In this document: one piece after another, positions 44,972 to 55,822 of the stretch
How positions within the stretch are numbered: position 1 is the first letter of the stretch
Layout of the letters: each line of letters starts with the position of its first letter
Origin: Nemopilema nomurai
Lineage: Eukaryota; Cnidaria; Scyphozoa; Rhizostomeae; Rhizostomatidae
NCBI GenBank assembly: GCA_003864495.1
Contig: PEDN01001354.1
Span: forward strand, 124,001 to 188,000
Length of the DNA stretch: 64,000 bases
Direction of reading: 5' to 3'
Program-made: the position numbers and the translations under genes
The notes under the pieces: model-generated
Database searches by the model: none
Told to the model about the DNA's origin: nothing
The model's input: only the letters and a program-made list of their open reading frames with translations

Positions 44972-46534
44972 CTATAGATTCGTACTCTCCGTTTGGCTAT
45001 TTCTCTCATTCTTCTCGTTGGCTACATAAACACACTTCACCAAATTAGAACGCGTGAGCACCCACGTGTAGAACTTGCGCTTCGATCTACATAGCCATTC
45101 TGGAGTGCAGTCGTGATCTTTGACCAGTGCAAAATACACCGGAATTGCTGCCAAAACAACCACAATGCAAATGGTATTTTCAACCGGTTTCTTTATGAAT
45201 GGAGTTATTAGGAGATAAAGGGATAATAATGTCATCACTATCGGGTTGGCGATCCATACTTTGAAGGGCCTTGGCAGGTCAGGTTGGCGCACCCGCAGAA
45301 CTATGACACTCAATATTGCTAGGGCGTATGTCAACCACATCCCAAAGGAAAAAATAATGACGAATTGTTGGGTCTTAGCTCCTACCAAGAGTATGTAAAT
45401 TACGGACAGAAAGAGCAGAGACAATACAGCTGGCAAGGGTGTTCTTCTGTCACTGTGGATGTATGACAATAGCTCGGGCAAATGTCCCTCCCGGGAGGCA
45501 GAGAGGATAATACGGGAATATATGAAGAATGTTCCATTTATGGCGCTAAAGCAAGAGAAGGCAGCAGCCAGTGGAACTATCAGGGCAACGTTTTTACCAA
45601 AAATCTTTGTCACAAATAACGTTAGCACAGTGGAAGATCCTGCGATTTCCGAGTGAGTTAGAACTGCAAACAGTGACAGGTTTACAAATGCAAAACACAC
45701 AATTACGAAAGTGACTCCACTAAGAAGAGCTAGTCGAAGATTTCGATTTGGGTTTTTCAGTTCCTCTGTGATAGTGCAGACCAAACCCCAACCATCGTAT
45801 GCCCAGAGACCGTTGTAAAATGCAATGCTAAGGCTACCAGCATCCACTTTGTCGAAACCATCAAACATTGACACATAATTCTGGGTGTGTCCGGTGGAAA
45901 CTTTCCATATTCCTAATGCAATAAAGAACAGTACTGATATTGACTGAATTGCTGTGAAAAACACTTGACTTTTTCCAACAAAAGATGCGCTGAAAATGTT
46001 GATGATGGCTGAAATTACAATGGCAGCTACCGCAACACCTTTAACCATCCATGTGCCATCTGAGGATGTGACATCATAAAATGGAGCGACTAGAAATTCG
46101 CCGATAGTCAAGCCCACTACTGACAAGTACGTAGGAACGGAAAGAGAGACTCTAATCCACAAAGTACAGAATGCAGCTACTTCTCCAAATGCCTCTTTGA
46201 TGAAAACAAATTCTCCTCCGGTTTTGCCAAGCGCACACGCGAGTTCGCAGAAACACAATGCACAGAATATGCAGAAAGTACCAGAGACAATCCAGACCAG
46301 AAGTGCCATTCCCATTGTGGCTGTCTCTCTAGCTACCAGACTTGGCGAAATGAATACACCGGATCCAAACAGAATACCAACCAAGTAGGCAAATGCTTGC
46401 CAAAAGCCGAGACTTCTTGCAAGCCGTTTCGCACTCGTGGAAGACAAAAATAACGATGCTTGGGAAGTCGACAGATCTTGAGGTTGCTGCGACGCGAGCA
46501 GTGAAGTCGATTCGGAGCTTTTGACGGTAGCCAT
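44972..46534 (-). CDS. SLC7 (SLC7A9-like) transporter, intact copy 8
   Basis: This is a 520-codon frame from the conserved start at 46534. Motifs are GSGVFISP, NGLWAYDGWG, SREGHLP, and ExxxLL in the N-tail. The TM3/4 segment (VPTYLSVVGLTIGEFLVAPF) and TM8 ([14 protein letters not shown]) differ from the other copies. The frame is open upstream to an ATG at 46690 because a TGA present in other leaders is TCA here, so a 572-residue form is possible but less likely than the conserved start. The loop corresponding to 150-161 has no cysteine. Confidence 0.93.
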   Translation of the reverse strand: MATVKSSESTSLLASQQPQDLSTSQASLFLSSTSAKRLARSLGFWQAFAYLVGILFGSGVFISPSLVARETATMGMALLVWIVSGTFCIFCALCFCELACALGKTGGEFVFIKEAFGEVAAFCTLWIRVSLSVPTYLSVVGLTIGEFLVAPFYDVTSSDGTWMVKGVAVAAIVISAIINIFSASFVGKSQVFFTAIQSISVLFFIALGIWKVSTGHTQNYVSMFDGFDKVDAGSLSIAFYNGLWAYDGWGLVCTITEELKNPNRNLRLALLSGVTFVIVCFAFVNLSLFAVLTHSEIAGSSTVLTLFVTKIFGKNVALIVPLAAAFSCFSAINGTFFIYSRIILSASREGHLPELLSYIHSDRRTPLPAVLSLLFLSVIYILLVGAKTQQFVIIFSFGMWLTYALAILSVIVLRVRQPDLPRPFKVWIANPIVMTLLSLYLLITPFIKKPVENTICIVVVLAAIPVYFALVKDHDCTPEWLCRSKRKFYTWVLTRSNLVKCVYVANEKNERNSQTESTNL

Positions 46535-46929
46535 CTTTGGCATACGCAGTTTGACAGTTGCAGGAAGCGACTCAAGACTGAACAGTGAAAGGATGTGATA
46601 AATGCTTTTAAGTTTTCGTCTTATTTCGCTGCTTGTAATAAACGTTGAAAGAGTCGCATTAGTGTTTGAAGTAATAAGTTGTTCGTTCAAATGGAACCAG
46701 CTCTTTTGCCGTTTGCTCCATTTGCTTCATCGATGGCCAGGGTTATTTCTTTTTAAAAGGCTATAACATGGGTCACTGGAGGCGCTTAGGTTTACCTAAT
46801 TTAGTCGGCAACTGTTATAAAAACTTTTGAATTAACTATCTCCCCTGCTGCAGACTGTCTGTAAAAACTTAAGATGCGGCAAAAGCACAAAGCTCCGAAA
46901 TATGAAACATCAAATTAATCAATCTTGAG
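46535..46929. other. Short upstream spacer of copy 8
   Basis: This is the leader plus a shortened spacer B segment. The CCAAT-like cluster is absent. No gene. Confidence 0.5.
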
Positions 46930-47630
46930 CACTTAAATGAATAAACCTTGAGCACAATTATTAATATAAAGATGGGAACAAATTGAAAGAAAAATGATCA
47001 ATATCAAAATTCCAACACTTTTAGGTCGAAAATGGTTGTCAGAGATGAAACTGACAATTTTTTGTTTGAAACACTTCAAGATAATATCACGAGGGTAGCC
47101 ATTTTCAATAAGGATACGTTTTATTATATCAAGTTTGGAAGCTAGCTTAGTTTTGGAGCAAACCATGAGCGCCCTGTGAACTAAGGTTTTAATGAGACCA
47201 ATTTTCCTTTCTTTAGGGCTAAAGGAATTCCAGCGAATTTATTGACCAGTAAATTTCACTTTCCTATAGACACTGGTGACACATCAAGAAAATTCAAGGA
47301 GTTGTTTTGTTCCTTCTCTATAGTGAATTTTAAGGCTGGATGTAACGAGTTAAATTTTCCACGAAACTGGTCACAATCCAGCTCTGAATCGAAAATGACA
47401 TACGTGTCGTCAACATAGCGAAGATAGACCGCGGGCTCTTTGGTTTGTTCAAAAAGCTTGTTTTCACAAAAGGCGACAAAGATGTTAGCTAGTGCCGGTC
47501 CCAAAGGGCTACCCATTGCTACTCCATCAATTTGTCTATACATTATGTTGTCGAAACTGAATTCCACTCCACGAGTGGCAATTTGCATGAGCTGTTTGAA
47601 AACTTTCTCTGTGAGTGGTGGGCAATCAAG
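46930..47630 (-). pseudogene. Penelope-like reverse transcriptase fragment
   Basis: The minus strand reads CPPLTEKVFKQLM, YRQIDGVAMGSPLGPALANIF, YLRYVDDTYVIF and NSLNFLDV. After a stop and frame change it reads SPKERKIGLIKTLVHRA and LDIIKRILIENGYP. This order and the QIDGVAMGSPLGP wording are typical of Penelope-like elements. The catalytic YVDD is present, but both ends are missing and frames are broken, so it is a dead fragment. Confidence 0.8.
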
Positions 47631-47759
47631 ATCGCCACGGTATCACAACGACCCACAGGATCACAATCTCTGCGCATGTATGTATGGAGCCACAAAGGCA
47701 TGCACTAAGGCCGGGGAAAACATGATATGTAAAACTTAAGAGTATATCAGGGTATTACT

Positions 47760-50157
47760 TGTTTGGAGTATGCAGAGTAGGTCCTATATTCGGAGCACGA
47801 AAGGTGAGTCCTATGCTCGAAGCATAAAGGCTGGGTCCGTTGTTTGGAGCACGAAAAGTGGGTCCTTTGTTTGGAGCATGAAAAGTGGGTCTTATGTTCA
47901 GAGCATTAAGGGTGGGTCCTATGTTTGGAGCATGGAAGCTGGGTCCTATGTTCGGAGAATGAAGGGAGGGTCCCTTGTTCGGAGCATGAATGGTGGGTCT
48001 TATGTTCAGAGCTATAAGGGAGGATCCCTTGTGCGGAGCATGGAAGGTGGGTCCTATGTTCGGAGTATGAAAGGTGGGTCTTATGTTCAGAGCTATAAGG
48101 GAGGGTCCCTTGTGCGGAGCATGGAAAGTGGGATCTATGTTCGGAGTATGAAAGGTGGGTCTTATGTTCGGAGCTATAAGGGAGGGTCCCTTGTGTGGAG
48201 CATGGAAGGTGGGATCTATGTTCGGAGTATGAAAGGTGGGTCTTATGTTCAGAGCTATAAGGGAGGGTCCCTTGTACGGAGCATGGAAGGTGGGCCCTAT
48301 GTTCGGAGCATGAAGGGAGGGTCCCTTGTTCGAAGTATGAAAGGTGGGCCTTATGTTCAGAGCTATAAGGGAGGGTCCCTTGTGCGGAGCATAGAGGTGG
48401 GATCTATGTTCGGAGTATGAAAGGTGGGTCTTATGTTCAGAGCTATAAGGGAGGGTCCCTTGTTCGGAGCATGGAAGGTGGGTCCTATGTTCGGAGTATG
48501 AAAGGTGGGTCTTATGTTCAGAGCTATAAGGGAGGGTCCCTTGAGCGGAGCATGGAAGGTGAGATCTATGTTCGGAGTATGAAAGGTGGGTCTTATGTTC
48601 AGAGCTATAAGTTAGGGTCCCTTGTGCGGAGCATGGAAGGTGGGATCTATGTACGGAGCATGGAAGGTGGGTCCTATGTTCGGAGTATGAAAGGTGGGTC
48701 TTATGTTCAGAGCTATAAGGGAGGGTCCCCTGAGCGGAGCATGGAAGGTGGGATCTATGTTCGGAGTATGAAAGGTGGGTCTTATGTTCAGAGCTATAAG
48801 GGAGGGTCCCTTGTACGGAGCATGGAAGGTGGGTCCTATGTTCGGAGCATGAAGGGAGGGTCCCTTGTGCGGAGCATGGAAGGTGGGATCTATGTTCGGA
48901 GTATGAAAGGAGGGTCCTATGTTCAGAGCTATAAGGGAGGGTCCCTTGTGCGGAGCATGGAAGGTGAGATCTATGTTCGGAGTATGAAAGGTGGGTCTTA
49001 TGTTCAGAGCTATAAGGGAGGGTCCCTTGTGCGGAGCATGGAAGGTGGGTCCAATGTTCGGAGTATGAAAGGTGGGTCTTATGTTCAGAGCTATAAGGGA
49101 GGGTCCCTTGTGTGGAGCATGGAAGGTGGGATCTATGTTCGGAGTATGAAAGGTGGGTCTTATGTTCAGAGCTATAAGGGAGGGTCCCTTGTACGGAGCA
49201 TGGAAGGTGGGCCCTATGTTCGGAGCATGAAGGGAGGGTCCCTTGTTCGAAGTATGAAAGGTGGGCCTTATGTTCAGAGCTATAAGGGAGGGTCCCTTGT
49301 GCGGAGCATGGAAGGTGGGATCTATGTTCGGAGTATGAAAGGTGGGCCTTATGTTCAGAGCTTTAAGGGAGGGTCCCTTGAGCGGAGCATGGAAGGTGGG
49401 TCCTATGTTCGGAGTATGAAAGGTGGGTCTTATGTTCAGAGCTATAAGGGAGGGTCCCTTGTGCGGAGCATGGAAGGTGGGTCCTATGTTCGGAGTATGA
49501 AAGGTGGGTCTTATGTTCAGAGCTATAAGGGAGGGTCCCTTGTGCGGAGCATGGAAGGTGGGTCCAATGTTCGGAGTATGAAAGGTGGGTCTTATGTTCA
49601 GAGCTATAAGGGAGGGTCCCTTGTGTGGAGCATGGAAGGTGGGATCTATGTTCGGAGTATGAAAGGTGGGTCTTATGTTCAGAGCTATAAGGGAGGGTCC
49701 CTTGTACGGAGCATGGAAGGTGGGCCCTATGTTCGGAGCATGAAGGGAGGGTCCCTTGTTCGGAGTATGAAAGGTGGGCCTTATGTTCAGAGCTATAAGG
49801 GAGGGTCCCTTGTGCGGAGCATAGAGGTGGGATCTATGTTCGGAGTATGAAAGGTGGGTCTTATGTTCAGAGCTATAAGGGAGGGTCCCTTGTGCGGAGC
49901 ATGGAAGGTGGGATCTATGTTCGGAGTATGAAAGGTGGGCCTTATGTTCAGAGCTATAAGGGAGGGTCCCTTGAGCGGAGCATGAAAGGTGGGTCCTATG
50001 TTCGGAGTATGAAAGGTGGGTCTTATGTTCAGAGCTATAAGGGAGGGTCCCTTGTGCGGAGCATGGAAGGTGGGTTCTATGTTCAGAGTATGAAAGGTGG
50101 GTCTTATGTTCAGAGCTATAAGGGAGGGTCCCTTGTGCGGAGCATGGAAGGTGGGAT
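47760..50157. repeat. Expanded 27-bp minisatellite, about 88 units
   Basis: Units of 27 bp are organised in an 81-bp higher-order repeat of three variants (a SYKGGSLVR, a SMEGGSYVR and a SMKGGSYVQ unit if read in frame). A frame-shifting unit (GCATAGAGGTGGG) occurs at 48391 and again at 49821, so a block of about 1.43 kb is itself duplicated. Because 27 is a multiple of three, long open frames (for example 48417-49850) arise automatically and are not evidence of a protein. Confidence 0.92.
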
Positions 50158-50169
50158 CGTTATTTCAAC

Positions 50170-50425
50170 ATACGTTACAGCAATACTAGGAGGGGCTGGT
50201 GTTCAGAATATCGCCAATTACATCGTCGTTTTCGGAAACACACGTCAAGAGCATGCGCAGGCTCTAGAGAATTGCCCTACACGCCTTAAGGAGAAAAAGT
50301 TTCCTTTGAAAAAGTGCAAATGTCGTTTTCTCAATAGTGGGTTGGAGCTCTTGAGAGAGATTTTCACAAATCAGGGTACACGACCTGATTCTCGCAGAAC
50401 AGAAGATGTTACGGATGCGTTTTAG
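50170..50425 (+). pseudogene. Ty3-like reverse transcriptase fragment
   Basis: The frame leaving the minisatellite reads GVQNIANYIVVFGNTRQEHA, then LKEKKFPLKKCKCRFLNSGL, then TRPDSRRTEDVTDAF. It corresponds to the end of the reverse transcriptase palm of Ty3-like elements, where an SDD or ADD motif would be; here it is ANY, so the catalytic aspartates are lost. It is fused in frame to the minisatellite by chance. Confidence 0.7.
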
Positions 50426-50684
50426 GCATGGTAAAGTTCAATTTCAAGGATAAAGTATTGAATAAAATATGTTGTGGACACAGGGGTTCAAGGTACTACT
50501 TGAAACAACTAGCAAGCACCCGAGCATGTGAAGTGTCTATCAAAATTACAGGTCTTGTATGATTCAAAGAGAGTGTTAAATTACAAGAAGATGTTCGGAA
50601 ATGTCCTAATACCTCCTTAGCTTAAACTCTCAAATTTCTAACCCAAACAAACCGGTCCCAAAAAGAAACTGCAGTTGTTTGACC

Positions 50685-51077
50685 CTAACCAACTCTAATC
50701 CACAAAGTACAGAATGCAGCTACTTCTCCAAATGCCTCTTTGATGAAAACGAATTCTCCTCCGGTTTTGCCCAGCGCACACGCGAGTTCGCAGAAACACA
50801 ATGCACAGAATATGCAGAAAGTACCAGAGACAATCCAGACCAGAAGTGCCATTCCCATGGTATTTGTCTCTCGAGCTACCAGACTTGGCGAAATGAATAC
50901 ACCCGATCCAAACAGAATACCAACCACGTAGGCAAATGCTTGCCAAAAGCCGAGACTTCTTGGAAGACGTTTCGCACTCGTGGAAGACAGTAACAATGAA
51001 GCTTGGGAATTCGACAGATCTTGAGGTTGCTGCGACGCGAGCAGTGAAGTCGATTCGGAGCTTATGACGGTAGCCAT
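50685..51077 (-). pseudogene. 5' fragment of SLC7 transporter (copy 9)
   Basis: From the start at 51077 it encodes the ExxxLL N-tail, TM1 GSGVFISP and TM2 up to CTLWIRV, then stops at 50685. It ends at almost the same codon as the fragments at 13.2 and 24.2 kb, but joins different flanking DNA. The stretch 50426-50684 has no gene. An upstream ATG at 51167 keeps the leader open. Confidence 0.88.
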
Positions 51078-51304
51078 CTTTGGAATACGCAGTTTGACAG
51101 TTGCAGGAAGCGACTGAAGACTGAACAGTGAAATGATGTGATGAATGCTTTTAATTCTTCGTCTCACTTGGCTGCTTGTAATAAATGTTGACAGAGTCGC
51201 ATTAGTGTTTCAAGCAATAAGTTGCCCGTTGAAATGGATCCTGCTCTTTTGTCATATCCTCCAATGGCCGTGCACTTAGAGGAAAATCCATAGGTTGCGG
51301 TTTG

Positions 51305-52372
51305 AGCTGCGTTTACATGATACCGCATTCACTTCATACCGGATTCGTTGCACCGTTCGGATTGGTTTCATACCAGATAGGGCTCCTGTTTACGGTAGAT
51401 ACTCCGCATTGCTGGGCGCAGTCTTTTGTTTCGGAGCCTCAGCATTGGTATTTGAGTCACTCCATGTGAGGTTAAACCGGATATGGCCTCTGATTGGCTA
51501 ACAGTGATATGTACCAGGTAGCAACGAGGCTAGCCAGATTTGTTCCAAATATAAACATAGTGTATCTTGCGATTTTGTTGTGCTTTACAAGCGATTTTTC
51601 GGCGATTTATGAAGTAGTTTATTATATTCGCTGGTCTTTTGAGATAAACAAACATTACTTTATTTGTAGCTTTGATTCGAAAAGTTTCTACTTTCTGATA
51701 TAACCTTACAACAGAAGAACAATTTGTTCCAGACTCGCCTAGGCCGTTGCCGTTCGTCATCCGTTCATTACACTTCAACTGGTAGACGTCTACAATGGCA
51801 TGTGCGATGATGACAGTCAACTGTGATCAACTGTTGTCTTTTCAGGGCGAAGATCCTTCTGCTGTCAATGGTCCTTTTTGATTCATAATACTTTTAAGGG
51901 TCCTAGGTCTTAGGGTCTGGTTCTTACGGTATGCCATACCTTTGTGCTGTTCGGGTATTTAATCCTTTCCACCTTAGTTTTAAGTTCGTCGTTGACAAGA
52001 AAAGCATTCTTTCCTTCATCTCCTTATCTTGAAAAGAGATCCATGAGGTGGCTACTTCTGTAAAGAAAACTTTCACTGCATCTGGTTTTCTTCAATAATC
52101 AAACCACAATTTGTTGAAAAATGCTCCAAACCTGGGGTTGAGGCCACAAGGATTGTGACTGAGGTTACGGAGCAAGTTTATACCGGATACGATACATATC
52201 GGGTTGGTTTCATACCACTTTCATAGCTGAGTCATTTCGTACCACAAAAGCGGAGCGATACAATACCGGACTGGGTCTTCGTCGTTTAAACGGAAGCCTT
52301 ATCTGGTATGAAACGAATCCGGTATGAAACGAATCCGGTATGAAGTGAATCCGGTATTGTGTAAACGGGGCT
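51305..52372. mobile_element. MITE-like element with long inverted ends
   Basis: The ends carry an imperfect inverted repeat of about 50 bp (left AGCTGCGTTTACATGATACC then ATTCACTTCATACCGG, right its complement). The 1,068-bp interior has no transposase. The right flank resumes array spacer sequence (CAATCCATCGGTGACAAGG). The left flank has a related ATCCATAGGTTGC, so the target duplication is unclear. Subterminal CATACCGG-like motifs repeat inside both ends. Confidence 0.65.
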
Positions 52373-52579
52373 TTGATTAAGCAATCCATCGGTGACAAGG
52401 ATAATTTCTTTTGAAAGGAATATACAATTGATCATTAGACTATTCAATGGACACGTTGAAATTTGCTGAATTTATTGGACAACTGCTTTGCACAACCAAC
52501 CAAACAACCAACAAAGAAGGAACAAAGAGGAATGTCTTCTTCATGAATTGGCCTACTGAATTAAGAGAATATAACAGTT

Positions 52580-53089
52580 ATCACTCGTTTACCTTCTACG
52601 TCATCACTAATTTACCTTCTACCTCATCAATCATTTACCTTCTACGTCATCACACGCCTACCTTTTACGTCATCACTCGTCTACCCTATACGTCATCACT
52701 AATCTACCAACTACGTCATCACTAAATCTACCAACTACGTCATCACAAATCTACCTACTACGTCATCACTCGTCTACCTTCTACATCATCACTCATCTAC
52801 CTACGACGTCATCACTCATCTACCTTCTACGTCATCACTCGTGTACCTCCTACGTCATCAATCATTTACCTTCTACGTCATCACACGCCTACCTTTTACG
52901 TCATCACTCGTCTACCCTATACGTCATCACTAATCTACAAACTACGTCATCACTAATCTACCAACTACGTCATCACAAATCTACCAACTACGTCATCACA
53001 AATCTACCTACGACGTCATCACTCATCTACCTTCTACGTCATCACTCGTGTACCTCCTACGTCATTTCTCAAGTACCTTTTACATAACT
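52580..53089. repeat. 23-bp CRE-like minisatellite (array 6, expanded)
   Basis: About 22 units of 23 bp with TACGTCATCA cores and variant spacers (CTAATCTACCAACT). It includes a duplicated sub-block. It is the longest of the six arrays. Confidence 0.9.
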
Positions 53090-53399
53090 AGTTTTTTGTA
53101 TCATTACAAATTTGTATCATTGCATTATTAATGATCGAGAGAATTCTAGAGACATAGCCCTTTTTGGAAAAAACGTTGCAATCTAAAACATTCATGTAAG
53201 TCGAATAATTAGGATGTTGTTGTATGGTTGAAGGGAAAGCGTTTTTAGTACACGGATACGAAGTACAACGGGTTAGAATACACAGGCCCATTTGTGCTGC
53301 CTTCAAACTATGGGCCTAAGTCATCTTATTGAAGAACGGCATAGCGAACATTCAGTGTCAAGGGAAGGTCGAGGTGCATGGGACTTTGATTACATTTTA

Positions 53400-53776
53400 T
53401 TACATTAAATACATTAGATATGAACAAGATGAAAATGCAGAAACAGTACAGTCGCAATTTTCACTTTAATAATTATGTCGTAGGCCAACAAGTGTGGCTG
53501 AAAGTAAACTAGACACTAAAGAACACTAAACCCAGTAGCCAAGAAACGCCTCCATCTTTCCCACATTCCCTCTTGAGCGACCGTCCATCCAACGTTTCCG
53601 AGGAAACTAATTCGTCTCCAGACCCCAATGAAAGCGAAAGTGAAAATGATTTAGATGACGCAAGTGAAAGCGACGAAAACACTAACGTCGAAATTCCAAC
53701 TCGAGGCCAGCCCCGTCGTCTAAGAACTCGTCGAACAATGAACAACGCCACATCGTGGGGCATCATCAACCCATAA
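53400..53776 (+). pseudogene. Ty3-like integrase C-terminal tail
   Basis: The plus strand reads KMQKQYSRNFHFNNYVVGQQ and then VWLKVN before a stop, then a 68-codon acidic tail (53573-53776) rich in Ser, Glu and Asp and ending in RGQPRRLRTRRT. The V-G-x-x-V-W-L pattern is typical after the integrase core. It is the better-preserved version of the relic at 7780-8215. The stretch 53090-53399 is spacer. Confidence 0.5.
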
Positions 53777-54014
53777 ATTATAGCTAATTCCTGTCTATAT
53801 ATATTCTGTTTTGTTGAACTTCGTTCATTTAAGAGGTGGAGAAATGTAATAGTGCAACAGCCCTCCCCCATCACCCTACCCCTCCCCCTAAAAATGCAAC
53901 TGGTTAGAGGACTAGATGAATCTGAGAAGTATGAACCACTGTAGTAATATCTGCAATTCTGCACCATACATACATGCTTTTCTAAACAACAACAAAACAA
54001 ACAAGTTTTTATAT

Positions 54015-55576
54015 CTATAGATTCGTACTCTCCGTTTGGCTGTTTCCCTCCTTTTCATCTTTGGCTACATAAACACACTTCACCAAATTAAAACGCGAGA
54101 GTATCCACGTGTAGAACTTGCGCTTCGATCTACACAGCCATTCTGGAGTGCAGTCGTGATCTTTGACTAGTGCAAAATACACTGGAATCGCCGCCAGAAC
54201 GAAGCCAAGGCAAATGCTACTTTCAACCGGTTTTTTTATGAATGGAGTTATTAGGAGATAAAGGGATAATAATGTCATCACTATCGGGTTGGCGATCCAA
54301 ACTTTGAAGGGCCTTGGCAGGTCAGGTTGACGCACCCGCAGGACAATGACACTCAATATTGCAAGGCCGTATGAGAGCCAAACTGCAAAAGAGAAGTACA
54401 CGAGAAGCCGCTGGTACCAGCTCCTAGGGCGAGAATCCAAACCACGGACAGGAGAGAAAGACTTAGTACTGCCGGCAAGGGTGTTCTTCTGTCACTGTGG
54501 ATGTATGACAATGGCTCAGGCAAATGTCCCTCCCGGGAGGCAGAAAGGACTAGCCGGGCGCATACAAAGTTGGCTCCACTGATGGCGCTGAAGCAAGAGA
54601 TGGCAGCAGCCAGTGGAACTAACAGGGCAACGTTTTCACCAAAAATCTTTGTCACAAATAACGTTAGCACAGTGGAAGATCCTGCGATTTCCGAGTGAGT
54701 TAGAACTGCCAACAGTGACAGGTTTACAGATACATAACACACAATTACGAAAGTGACTCCACTAAGAAGAGCTAGTCGAAGATTTCGATTTGGGTCTTTT
54801 AGTTCCTCTGTAATTATGCAGACTAAACCCCAACCATCGTATGCCCAGAGACCGTTGTAAAATGCAATGCTAAGGCTACCAGCATCCACTTTGTCGAAAC
54901 CATCAAACATTGACACGTAATTCTGGGTGTGTCCGGTGGAAACTTTCCATATTCCTAATGCAATAAAGAACAGTACTGATATTGACTGAATTGCTGTGAA
55001 AAACACTTGACTTTTTCCAACAAAAGATGCGCTGAAAATGTTGATGATGGCTGAAATTACAATGGCAGCTACAGCAACACCTTTAACCATCCATGTGCCA
55101 TCTGAGGATGTGACGTCATAAAACGGACCAACAATGTATTCGCCGATAGCTACGCTTAGAACTGACATGGCAGCAGGAAGACAAATAAAAACCTTTGTCC
55201 ACAAAGTACAGAAGCCAGCTACTTCTCCAAATGCCTCTTTGATGAAAACAAATTCCCCTCCGGTTTTGCCAAGCGCACACGCGAGTTCGCAGAAACACAA
55301 TGCACAGAATATGCAGAAAGTACCAGAGACAATCCAGACCAGAAGTGCCATTCCCATTGTGGTTGTCTCTCTAGCTACCAGACTTGGCGAAATAAAGAAA
55401 CCTGACCCAAACAGAATACCAACCACGTAGGCAAATGCTTGCCAAAAGCCGAGACTTCTAGCAAGCCCTTTGACACTCGTGGAAGACAGTAACAATGAAG
55501 CTTGGGAAGTCGACAGATCTTGAGGTTGCTGCGACGCGAGCAGTGAAGTCGATTCGGAGCTTACGACGGTCGCCAT
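54015..55576 (-). pseudogene. SLC7 (SLC7A9-like) transporter with one frameshift (copy 10)
   Basis: This is full length from the start at 55576 to the stop at 54015, but one G is missing from a GGG run near 54413 (CTGGTACC instead of CTGGGTACC). The frame splits between TM9 and TM10, giving a 430-codon upstream frame (54353-55645) and a downstream frame (54015-54440). TM1 reads GSGFFISP instead of GSGVFISP and TM3/4 has a distinct VFICLPAAMSVLSVAIGEY segment. ExxxLL is present. A sequencing error in the homopolymer would restore a functional gene. Confidence 0.85.
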
Positions 55577-55822
55577 CTTCGTAATGCGCAGTTTGACAGC
55601 TACAGGCAAAGCCCCGAGACAACACGCGAAGTAACAGCCTATCAAAGAACAAAGCTCATTGTTTGAGTTGTTTACATAAATGGTACTTCAAGCTGTTCAG
55701 GCCTACAATGCATGGTACCGAAGCTGCTATTCAATTGTAACGAATGGGTCTAAAGTGAACACATGCGAATTCATCAGAAAGCGGAAGATGAAGTCAGTTT
55801 GTTTACCCTTGGATAAGTCAGC
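55577..55822. other. Upstream region of copy 10
   Basis: The first few bases resemble the leader of other copies, then it diverges. No CCAAT cluster and no gene. Confidence 0.5.

Noticed and set aside
46535..46690. ATG at 46690 as the start of copy 8
   Set aside because: It is open only because one TGA is changed in this leader. Other copies have a stop there.
48417..49850. 477-codon plus-strand open frame of MKGGSYV repeats
   Set aside because: It lies entirely in a 27-bp minisatellite. A stop-free unit with a length divisible by three stays open automatically. Frame breaks occur at the same unit twice, and no start or domain is supported.
50685..51077. Truncated transporter copies as first exons of spliced genes
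   Set aside because: No matching 3' exons lie downstream on the minus strand before the next complete gene, and all full copies are single exon.
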